Below are positions 7,622-13,378 of a DNA stretch of 14,594 nucleotides, in pieces. A program made the translations under genes and the position numbers. Location: positions 1 to 14,594 of the forward strand of contig JBDHXE010000046.1 in the NCBI GenBank assembly GCA_039810525.1, given 5' to 3'. The notes below the pieces were generated by a model. The model searched no databases and had not been told where the DNA came from. It saw only the letters and a list, made by a program, of their open reading frames with translations. Every line of letters starts with the position of its first letter. Position 1 is the first letter of the stretch. This stretch comes from JBDHXE01 sp039810525 (lineage in GTDB: Bacteria; Bacteroidota; Ignavibacteria; Kapaibacteriales; UBA2268).

Positions 7622-7647
7622 TTTTTTTTATTATTAATTTAAATCAA

Positions 7648-8382
7648 ATGAAAGTTGTTGCCTTGATACCTGCACGTTATAATTCTTCTCGATTCCCCGG
7701 TAAATTGATGGCTAATCTTGCAGGCAAAACAGTAATACGACGTGTATATGAGCAAGCTGCTAATATGAATATTTTTGCTGATGTATATGTAGTAACCGAT
7801 AGCAATTTGATATACGATGAAATAGTTGCTATGGGCGGTAAGGTAATTATGAGCAATGGTATTTATGAAACAGGGACGGATAGAATAGCAGAAGTAGCAC
7901 AATCGATTGAGGCAGATATTTTTATTAATATACAAGGTGATGTGCCTTTTATTTCTAAGCAGCCTTTAATTAGAATCATTGAACAATTCGAACAATCTGA
8001 TGTAAAAGTATGCTCATTGATGCAGGTTTTGAAAGATAGAAAATTGGTCGATGATCCAAATTATGTAAAAGTAGTAGTTGATAGCAATAGTGATTCTTTG
8101 TATTTCTCTCGCTCACCTATCCCATATTTAAGAGATAATTATCCATTCGATCATTTTTATGAACATATTGGTGTATATGCTTTTAGAAAGAATGAACTAA
8201 CATTGTTTTCGAATTGGGAGCAAACTGCTTTAGAAAAAGCGGAAAAAATAGAAGCTTTGAGATTTTTAGAGAATGGAATTAAAATAAGGATGTTAATTTC
8301 TGAACATAATAGTATAGAGATTGATACTCCTGAAGATTTAATAAATGCAGAAAAATATCTTCTAACAATAAATGTAGGATAA
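7648..8382 (+). CDS. kdsB: CMP-Kdo synthetase family, likely CMP-8-amino-Kdo synthetase
   Basis: This cytoplasmic cytidylyltransferase activates Kdo, or its 8-amino form Kdo8N, with CTP for transfer to lipid A. Motifs are IPARYNSSRFPGK (7-19), YETGTDRIAEV (73-83), the metal-binding D98 in NIQGDVPF, DDPNYVKVV (135-143), YFSRSPIPY (152-160), EHIGVYAF (172-179) and IDTPEDL (225-231). Its 244 residues are normal for the family. QGDVP replaces the usual QGDEP and YETGTDR replaces HxSGTDR, so it is a divergent member. I chose the ATG at 7648. A longer in-frame reading from 7558 adds 30 mostly Phe/Ile residues encoded by T-runs in the promoter region, and these match nothing in the family. kdnB follows after 4 bases, which favours a Kdo8N substrate as in Shewanella. 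Confidence 0.9.
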   Translation: MKVVALIPARYNSSRFPGKLMANLAGKTVIRRVYEQAANMNIFADVYVVTDSNLIYDEIVAMGGKVIMSNGIYETGTDRIAEVAQSIEADIFINIQGDVPFISKQPLIRIIEQFEQSDVKVCSLMQVLKDRKLVDDPNYVKVVVDSNSDSLYFSRSPIPYLRDNYPFDHFYEHIGVYAFRKNELTLFSNWEQTALEKAEKIEALRFLENGIKIRMLISEHNSIEIDTPEDLINAEKYLLTINVG

Positions 8383-8386
8383 AGTA

Positions 8387-9460
8387 ATGTATAAAAATTT
8401 TAAATTGATAGATAGAGTAGTTTTTGGTCGCGGCTCGTTCTATCAGCTTGGTGATATTTTAGAAGCTCAAAGGGTTGGCAAAGATAGTTCAGTTGTTTTT
8501 TTGGTGGATAATGTATTTGAAAATTCCGAATTGATTGATAGATTACCTATTAATAAGAATGATAAATTGATTTTGGCAGATACTAGTTCCGAACCTACTA
8601 CATATTATGTAGATGAATTAACTAAAATGGTAAAAGATTATGAAATCGGGATGTCTGTGAGTGTAGTAGGAATAGGTGGTGGTACTACTATGGATTTATC
8701 AAAAGCTGTATCACTGATGCTTACTAATGAGGGCTCATCGGCTGATTATCAGGGTTGGGATCTTATCAAAAACCCTGCGGTATATCATCTAGGTATCCCT
8801 ACTTTATCTGGTACGGGTGCAGAGGTATCGAGAACAACTGTTCTGACTGGTCCTGTTAAAAAGTTAGGTATTAATTCTGATTATACTGTATTTAATCAAA
8901 TTGTATTAGATCCTGATTTGATTGAAAATGCTCCAATTAATCAAAGGTTTTATACTGCGATGGATACTTATGTACATAATGTAGAAGCTCTTACTGGTAC
9001 TTTTATTAATGCTTTTGCTCGTGCTTATGGCGAGAAAAGTTATGATTTGTGCAAAGAGATATTTTTGACGGATATAGATAGAAGAGAAGCTGATGAAAAA
9101 TTAATGATGGCATCTATGTTTGGAGGGTTGAGTATAGCATACTCGCAAGTAGGGGTATGTCATGCTTTGTCTTACGGGCTGAGCTATGTGCTCAAAACCA
9201 GACATGGGGTAAGTAATTGTATTGTTTTCGATCAATTAGAAGAGTTTTATAAGGACTATGTGGTTGAATTTAAGGAAATAGTTGATAGGAATGGATTTGA
9301 GATTCCTAAAGGGGTTACTAAGGGCTGTACGGATCAAGATTTTGAGAAAATGATTGATATTTCGATGTTGCTAGTGCCTCTCTGGGAAAATGCTTTGGGC
9401 AAGGATTGGAAATTAATAATTACAAGAGATAAATTAAGAGAATTATTCCAAAAGATGTAA
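8387..9460 (+). CDS. kdnB: 3-deoxy-D-manno-octulosonate 8-oxidase (KdnB), iron-type alcohol dehydrogenase family
   Basis: KdnB oxidises the C8 hydroxyl of Kdo to an aldehyde, which the aminotransferase KdnA converts to Kdo8N; KdsB then activates it. The 357 residues form a metal-dependent group III alcohol dehydrogenase fold. The nucleotide-binding loop is VVGIGGGTTMD (93-103), the substrate and cofactor segment is GIPTLSGTGAEVSRT (136-150), and the metal ligands are D193, H197, H259 and H273 (MDTYVH, CHALSYG, RHGVSNC). Stretches such as FGRGSF, MLTN, YQGWDLIK, AVxHxGIPTxSGTGAExSRT, SDYTVF and MASxxGGxSIAYSQVGxCHAxSYGL agree closely with Shewanella oneidensis KdnB as I remember it. That agreement is why I name it more narrowly than iron alcohol dehydrogenase. 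AGGA in the end of kdsB is its ribosome binding site. No kdnA is visible in the window. Confidence 0.85.
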   Translation: MYKNFKLIDRVVFGRGSFYQLGDILEAQRVGKDSSVVFLVDNVFENSELIDRLPINKNDKLILADTSSEPTTYYVDELTKMVKDYEIGMSVSVVGIGGGTTMDLSKAVSLMLTNEGSSADYQGWDLIKNPAVYHLGIPTLSGTGAEVSRTTVLTGPVKKLGINSDYTVFNQIVLDPDLIENAPINQRFYTAMDTYVHNVEALTGTFINAFARAYGEKSYDLCKEIFLTDIDRREADEKLMMASMFGGLSIAYSQVGVCHALSYGLSYVLKTRHGVSNCIVFDQLEEFYKDYVVEFKEIVDRNGFEIPKGVTKGCTDQDFEKMIDISMLLVPLWENALGKDWKLIITRDKLRELFQKM

Positions 9461-9467
9461 TTTGTAG

Positions 9468-9518
9468 ATACTACTTTTGGTGAGTTTTATTTGTATAATA
9501 ATTTGCCAAGAGTAGTAT
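9468..9518 (+). terminator. Stem-loop after kdnB, possible operon terminator
   Basis: ATACTACTTTTGG (9468-9480) pairs with CCAAGAGTAGTAT (9506-9518) at 12 of 13 positions plus one G-U in RNA, around a 25-base loop. It begins 7 bases after the kdnB stop. Only a weak T-rich tract (TTAATTTCATTT) follows and the loop is large, so it may instead be a 3' stability element or an eroded repeat. Confidence 0.4.
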
Positions 9519-9696
9519 TAATTTCATTTGGAATCAAGATTAATGATTTGGCTTAGTATCTAATAGTAATCGAATAATTTTTGCTAATTAATTGGTATTA
9601 AATTATTTTTAGAAGAGTCTTATTGTATCTATCTGAGATGGTTGAGCAAATCGTCAATTCGTTTAGTTGTTCCGTTATTGTGGTTGTGGTGAAAAT

Positions 9697-10401
9697 ATGT
9701 TACAAAGGAAGAAGGCAGTATTTAATTGGAGTGGTGGGAAGGATTCTGCATTAGCATTACAGAAAACAATTCAAGAGAATAAATACGAGGTTGTTTCTCT
9801 ATTAACTATTATCAATGACGAAACTCAATTATCTTCAATACATTCTATACCTATGGAATTACTATTGCTGCAAGCTGAGAGTATAGGGATACCGCTATAT
9901 ACAATTTCTCTTTCTAAGTTTACAAAATCTTATGAGAAAGTGATGGGGGAAGCAATAGAAAATTTTAAAAAAATGGGTGTGAGGCATTTTGTATTTGGTG
10001 ATATATTTTTAGAAGATGTCAAATCTTATAGGGAGAGTAAACTTAATCCATTAGGAATAGAAGTGGTAGAGCCTCTTTGGGATAAGTCTTCTGAAGATGT
10101 CTTTGATGAGTTTTTGCAATCGGGTATTAAATCGAGAGTAGTGATAACACAAGCAGATCTACTTGACCACACATTTATTGGAAAAGAATTAAATGAAGAT
10201 TTTCAAAAATTACTTCCCAAAGGTATAGACTTATGTGGCGAAAATGGAGAGTATCATACATTTTCTTATGACGGCAGTCTTTTTAGAACTAAAATTGATT
10301 TTGAAATAGATAGGGTGCACAAAATAACTTATGAGTTCAAAATAGATAGTGGAGAAGTGAAAAATTATGAATATTGGCAAGCTGATTTATCGCACAGATA
10401 G
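9697..10401 (+). CDS. Dph6-like PP-loop ATP pyrophosphatase of unknown substrate
   Basis: This belongs to the adenine nucleotide alpha-hydrolase (PP-loop) superfamily, diphthine-ammonia ligase-like group. The eukaryotic and archaeal relatives amidate diphthine on elongation factor 2. Bacteria lack diphthamide, so the bacterial substrate is unknown, but an ATP-dependent adenylation followed by amidation is a fair inference. The PP-loop is WSGGKDSALAL (11-21). FGDIFLED (100-107) and the signature GENGEYHTF (181-189) complete the family pattern. Its 234 residues are a single catalytic domain. A TTG start at 9667 would add 10 residues (MFRYCGCGEN) upstream of the family's usual beginning, so I prefer the ATG at 9697. 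No good promoter or ribosome binding site is obvious. It stands between the Kdo8N genes and the MITE-like element and shares no operon. Confidence 0.85.
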   Translation: MLQRKKAVFNWSGGKDSALALQKTIQENKYEVVSLLTIINDETQLSSIHSIPMELLLLQAESIGIPLYTISLSKFTKSYEKVMGEAIENFKKMGVRHFVFGDIFLEDVKSYRESKLNPLGIEVVEPLWDKSSEDVFDEFLQSGIKSRVVITQADLLDHTFIGKELNEDFQKLLPKGIDLCGENGEYHTFSYDGSLFRTKIDFEIDRVHKITYEFKIDSGEVKNYEYWQADLSHR

Positions 10402-10447
10402 TAATTTTCTAAAACTTAACTGATGATTTAGTGCTGGCTTAGAGTTG

Positions 10448-10660
10448 GAGGCTGTATCATAAATCAGTAACAATGATTTAATTTTTAATTCTCTAGTCGT
10501 CCTACACTTTTGGAAGAGTAGGACGACTTATTCTGGCAAGCCGCTTATTATTATAGACTTATATTGTATGTTCCTTTTCAATATTTATTCCAATATATTA
10601 CTATTTCTTAATAAAGAAATAGTACAGAAAGCGTAGAATTCTGACTTATGAGACAGTCTC
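10448..10660. mobile_element. MITE-like non-autonomous element with 20-bp imperfect terminal inverted repeats
   Basis: The left end GAGGCTGTATCATAAATCAG (10448-10467) and the right end CTGACTTATGAGACAGTCTC (10641-10660) are inverted copies matching at 17 of 20 positions. The 213-base interior has no open reading frame and two perfect hairpins: 11-bp arms at 10495-10505 / 10518-10528, and TACTATTTCTT / AAGAAATAGTA at 10599-10609 / 10614-10624. Ends of the GAGGCTGTCTCATAA type resemble those of some insertion sequences, as I recall. No transposase and no clear target duplication are seen. The first hairpin and a degraded right end recur downstream of rpsD. Confidence 0.6.
10495..10528. repeat. 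Hairpin repeat, copy 2
   Basis: AGTCGTCCTAC (10495-10505) and GTAGGACGACT (10518-10528) are perfect 11-bp arms around a 12-base loop. The loop contains TTTTGGAAG, shared with copy 1 at 6786-6819. It lies inside the MITE-like element. Confidence 0.8.
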
Positions 10661-10742
10661 TTCATTTTATTTTAAATAATAGATAATATACTTGCCACAT
10701 AATATATCTATAAAAAAATACTCCATCATTTATTTTTTTTAC

Positions 10743-10773
10743 AAAAAAAAAGGGCTGTCTAACTAACAGCCCT
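10743..10773 (-). terminator. Intrinsic terminator of dnaK
   Basis: On the minus strand AGGGCTGT (10773-10766) and ACAGCCCT (10758-10751) form an 8-bp GC-rich stem with a 7-base loop. A run of nine T follows (10751-10743, the first shared with the stem end). It begins 31 bases past the dnaK stop, and the layout is that of a classical Rho-independent terminator. Confidence 0.88.
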
Positions 10774-10803
10774 ACATACTAATATTTAATATTATATCTC
10801 ATA

Positions 10804-12711
10804 TTATTTCTTGTCGTCATCTACTACTGTATATTCAGCTTCTTCTACAGTATCAGATTTTGGAGCTTCTTGCTCAGCTTGAGTATTAGAATTAGCACCC
10901 GGATTAGCACCTGCATTCTGATACATCTCGGTTGATGCAGCACTCCAAATATTATTCAATTCATCCATTGCAGGGCGTATATCAGATACTTCATCTTTAA
11001 TAGCTTTTGCTAATTTTTCCTTAGCGGCTACTATTTTCTCTTTATTAGAAGCAGAAATCTTATCTCCGAGCTCACTCAATTGCTTGTCAGTAGAATATAC
11101 TAATGCATCTGCTTGATTACGCAAATCTATTTCTTCTTTACGTTTCTTGTCATCGTTTGCATTTTGCTGAGCTTCCATCTTCATTTTTTCAATTTCATCT
11201 TTACCCAGTCCACTTGAAGACTCTATTCTTATATTTTGCTCCTTATTAGTAGCTTTATCCTTAGCATGAACAGAAAGAATACCATTAGCATCAATATCAA
11301 AAGTAACTTCTACTTGAGGAATACCTCTTGGAGCAGAAGGAATACCGTCTAAATGGAATCTACCTAACGAACGGTTATCTTTAGCCATTGGTCTCTCACC
11401 TTGCAATACGTGAATCTCTACAGAAGTTTGATTATCTGTTGCTGTAGAGAAAGTTTCACTCTTACGAGTTGGTATAGTGGTATTAGATGGAATCATAGGA
11501 GTCATTACCCCACCCAAAGTTTCGATACCAAGAGTAAGCGGAGTTACATCTAAAAGCAATACATCGGTTACATCGCCAGACAATACCCCACCTTGAATAG
11601 CTGCACCTATAGCTACTACTTCATCAGGATTCACATTCTTAGAAGGCTCTTTGCCAAAGAATTGTTTTACCAATTCCTGTATCTTAGGGATACGAGTAGA
11701 ACCACCTACTAAAATTACTTCATCAATCTGACTTGGGCTTACCTTAGCATCTTTTATAGCTTGCTCACAAGGCTGTAAAGACTTTTGGAACAAATCAGCA
11801 CACAAGTTTTCAAATTTAGCTCTTGTAATATTGATATTTAAGTGTTTAGGCCCATCTTGAGTAGCAGTAACAAAAGGCAAATTGACATCAGTCTGGAGCA
11901 TTTGCGACAATTCAATCTTAGCTTTCTCTGCTGCTTCACGCAATCTTTGCAAAGCCATAGGGTCTTTTCTTAGATCTACTCCTTCTTGATTTTTAAATTC
12001 GTCAGCCAAATAGTCAATTATTCTTTGGTCAAAATTATCACCACCTAAATGAGTATCACCATTTGTAGATTTAACTTCGAATACACCATCGCCTAGCTCC
12101 AAAATGGAAATATCAAAAGTACCGCCACCCAAATCATACACAGCAACAGTCATATTCTTGCCTTTTTTGTCAAGACCATAAGAAAGAGCTGCAGCAGTAG
12201 GTTCATTGATAATTCTCTTTACAGTAAGACCAGCAATTTCGCCCGCATCTTTAGTAGCTTGACGCTGCGCATCATTAAAATAAGCAGGTACTGTAATTAC
12301 AGCTTCAGTAATTTTTTGCCCAAGATAGTCTTCAGCAGTTTGTTTCATTTTCTGTAAAATCATTGCAGATATTTCAGGAGCAGAATATTTCTTACCATCA
12401 ATATCTACTCTCACTGTACCACCATCATCGCTTGCCACTACTTTATAAGGAACCATTTTAGCTTCTTCTCCGACCTCATTCAATCTTCTACCCATAAATC
12501 TCTTAATAGAATATACAGTATTGTGAGGGTTAGTAACAGCTTGTCTTTTAGCAGCTTGCCCTATCATTCTTTCACCAGATTTAGCAAAGCCAACCATAGA
12601 AGGTGTAGTACGCGAACCTTCACTATTTGCAATTACTACTGGCGTAGTACCTTCCATTACAGCTACACACGAATTGGTGGTACCTAAGTCAATTCCAATA
12701 ATTTTTCCCAT
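10804..12711 (-). CDS. dnaK: Chaperone protein DnaK (Hsp70)
   Basis: This ATP-driven cytoplasmic chaperone binds exposed hydrophobic segments with DnaJ and GrpE. The 635 residues are full length. The nucleotide-binding domain has phosphate-1 IGIDLGTTNS (5-14), phosphate-2 DLGGGTFD (193-200) and the adenosine motif VGGSTRIP (335-342). The interdomain linker DVLLLDVTP is at 383-391. The substrate-binding beta domain contains ETLGGVMTPMI and the lid helices follow. The C-terminal tail is Gly/Asn/Ala/Gln-rich (NAGANPGANSN) and ends acidic (EEAEYTVVDDDKK). No grpE, dnaJ or hrcA lies nearby, so it is monocistronic, with its own terminator. AGGAG, 9 bases before the ATG, is a strong ribosome binding site. 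The upstream region carries TGTCA boxes and no CIRCE element. Confidence 0.98.
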   Translation of the reverse strand: MGKIIGIDLGTTNSCVAVMEGTTPVVIANSEGSRTTPSMVGFAKSGERMIGQAAKRQAVTNPHNTVYSIKRFMGRRLNEVGEEAKMVPYKVVASDDGGTVRVDIDGKKYSAPEISAMILQKMKQTAEDYLGQKITEAVITVPAYFNDAQRQATKDAGEIAGLTVKRIINEPTAAALSYGLDKKGKNMTVAVYDLGGGTFDISILELGDGVFEVKSTNGDTHLGGDNFDQRIIDYLADEFKNQEGVDLRKDPMALQRLREAAEKAKIELSQMLQTDVNLPFVTATQDGPKHLNINITRAKFENLCADLFQKSLQPCEQAIKDAKVSPSQIDEVILVGGSTRIPKIQELVKQFFGKEPSKNVNPDEVVAIGAAIQGGVLSGDVTDVLLLDVTPLTLGIETLGGVMTPMIPSNTTIPTRKSETFSTATDNQTSVEIHVLQGERPMAKDNRSLGRFHLDGIPSAPRGIPQVEVTFDIDANGILSVHAKDKATNKEQNIRIESSSGLGKDEIEKMKMEAQQNANDDKKRKEEIDLRNQADALVYSTDKQLSELGDKISASNKEKIVAAKEKLAKAIKDEVSDIRPAMDELNNIWSAASTEMYQNAGANPGANSNTQAEQEAPKSDTVEEAEYTVVDDDKK

Positions 12712-12720
12712 TATATTAAT

Positions 12721-12725
12721 CTCCT
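12721..12725 (-). promoter_or_regulatory. Strong dnaK ribosome binding site
   Basis: On the minus strand AAAGGAG lies 9 bases before the dnaK ATG. It is the clearest Shine-Dalgarno in the window. This is notable because typical Bacteroidia use almost none. Confidence 0.75.
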
Positions 12726-12743
12726 TTATCTATAAAATATTAA

Positions 12744-12804
12744 TGTCACATTGTCATTTTAATTAATTTTGGTGCCAAATTTGGTAAATTTTGTCAAAAT
12801 GACA
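12744..12804 (-). promoter_or_regulatory. Putative dnaK control region with four TGTCA/TGACA boxes
   Basis: Written on the plus strand, TGTCA-AAA-TGACA (12792-12804) is a perfect inverted pair and TGTCA-CAT-TGTCA (12744-12756) a direct pair with the same 3-base spacing. TGTCATTTT (12752-12760) and AAAATGACA (12796-12804) also form a 9-bp long-range inverted repeat. Between them lies CCAAATTTGG (12775-12784), which on the minus strand gives TTTGGCAC (12779-12772). No TAnnTTTG element is present, unlike the other promoters in the window, so a different sigma factor or heat-shock regulator is likely. This role is inference. Confidence 0.5.
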
Positions 12805-12901
12805 TATAATTTACTTTCGGCTAACCATAATTAAGTAATTGAAATTGTCGTGCCAAACTACGAAAGAAAAATATTATTTTTTTTATTTCTGTAATAATTC
12901 T

Positions 12902-12909
12902 TATTTTTG
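12902..12909 (+). promoter_or_regulatory. Candidate tRNA-His promoter, -7 element
   Basis: TATTTTTG fits TAnnTTTG. It would start transcription near 12916, about 7 bases before the tRNA. A TTTT occupies the -33 position at 19-bp spacing, three of four matches to TTTG. Confidence 0.5.
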
Positions 12910-12922
12910 TAGTTCGATAAAT

Positions 12923-12995
12923 GGCGGATGTAGTTCAGTGGTAGAGCACCTGATTGTGGCTCAGGTTGTCGCGGGTTCGAATCCCGTCATTCGCC
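12923..12995 (+). tRNA. tRNA-His (anticodon GTG)
   Basis: The cloverleaf folds cleanly. The acceptor GCGGATG / CATTCGC has 7 pairs including one G-T. D stem is GTTC / GAGC, anticodon stem CCTGA / TCAGG with loop TTGTGGC and anticodon GTG at 12956-12958, and T stem GCGGG / CCCGT with loop TTCGAAT. An extra G before the acceptor (12923) can pair with the discriminator C (12995), the G-1:C73 identity pair of histidine tRNAs. CCA is not fully encoded (CAA follows), so it must be added by the nucleotidyltransferase. Confidence 0.96.
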
Positions 12996-13304
12996 CAAAG
13001 AGATGACTTCATTTTACCCTTACTATTTTTTCTCTTGCTACAGCAAACCCGAATTTATTCAGCGGATTTACTGATTGCCTACTTCTCATTGGGGGATCAT
13101 TGTATTTTTTTATAAAAATATATCTTGTGCTATTTCATAAGGAATTGGTCGATTATAATCTTCAATTTAGTCTTTGTACTTAATTTCAAATATAACTAAT
13201 GATATTCAAGGATTATTCCTTTATTTTTTAAAACATCGTTGCCACTACATTAATATTTATTAATCTTGCCATTTTTATTTTGAAATAAGATAATTAATCA
13301 CTAA

Positions 13305-13321
13305 ATTACAATTATTGTAAT
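13305..13321. promoter_or_regulatory. 17-bp perfect palindrome upstream of adk, possible operator
   Basis: ATTACAAT-T-ATTGTAAT has perfect 8-bp arms. It sits about 22 bases upstream of the candidate adk -7 element, in the usual position for an activator or repressor. The half-site ATTACAATT recurs at 13362-13370, just before the start codon. Confidence 0.45.
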
Positions 13322-13346
13322 AGCAAATACTTCTTTATTTGCTATT
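13319..13346. promoter_or_regulatory. Hairpin overlapping the adk promoter
   Basis: AATAGCAAATA (13319-13329) and TATTTGCTATT (13336-13346) are perfect 11-bp arms around a 6-base loop, followed by TTTGTTAATTT. It could be an AT-rich terminator for upstream transcription, or a second protein-binding site. It shares 3 bases with the preceding palindrome. Confidence 0.45.
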
Positions 13347-13350
13347 TTTG
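13343..13350 (+). promoter_or_regulatory. Candidate adk promoter, -7 element
   Basis: TATTTTTG fits TAnnTTTG and predicts a start near 13357, about 22 bases before the ATG at 13379. No -33 box is found at 19-bp spacing. It overlaps the right arm of the hairpin at 13319-13346. Confidence 0.4.
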
Positions 13351-13378
13351 TTAATTTATTCATTACAATTGAGTTAAA

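Larger units (their letters stand above)
10402..10803. other. Intergenic region between convergent Dph6-like gene and dnaK
   Basis: This 402-base gap has no credible gene. About half of it (10448-10660) is a MITE-like palindromic element. The part next to dnaK holds the dnaK terminator (10743-10773). Confidence 0.75.
12996..13378. other. Intergenic region between tRNA-His and adk
   Basis: In these 383 bases I see no gene; all frames are broken into short pieces on both strands. The last 75 bases carry the palindromes and -7 element described for adk. I recognise nothing in 12996-13300. Confidence 0.6.

Noticed and set aside
7558..7647. A 30-residue hydrophobic N-terminal extension of KdsB, which would look like a membrane anchor.
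   Set aside because: It is encoded by T-rich promoter DNA, matches nothing in a soluble cytidylyltransferase family, and contains a likely -7 element. The family start MKVVALIPAR begins at 7648.
9667..9696. A Cys-rich extension (FRYCGCGEN) of the Dph6-like protein from a TTG start.
   Set aside because: The ATG at 9697 gives the usual family N terminus. Two cysteines in ten residues are not enough to claim a metal site.
12772..12790. A sigma-54 promoter upstream of dnaK, suggested by TTTGGCAC on the minus strand.
   Set aside because: The -12 GC of the consensus is missing; TTAA stands where TTGC should be. The GG half alone is not sufficient.
12712..12860. A CIRCE element or HrcA operator for dnaK.
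   Set aside because: No TTAGCACTC-N9-GAGTGCTAA or close variant was found on reading this region.
13130..13240. Short minus-strand peptides such as IEDYNRPIPYEIAQDIFL and GIILEYH that might be relics of a gene.
   Set aside because: All frames are interrupted within a few codons and none matches a family I can name. Chance in AT-rich DNA is at least as likely.
13319..13350. A definite Rho-independent terminator between tRNA-His and adk.
   Set aside because: The stem is almost all A-T, the T-run is broken, and it overlaps a good -7 element, so I list it only as a hairpin of uncertain role.
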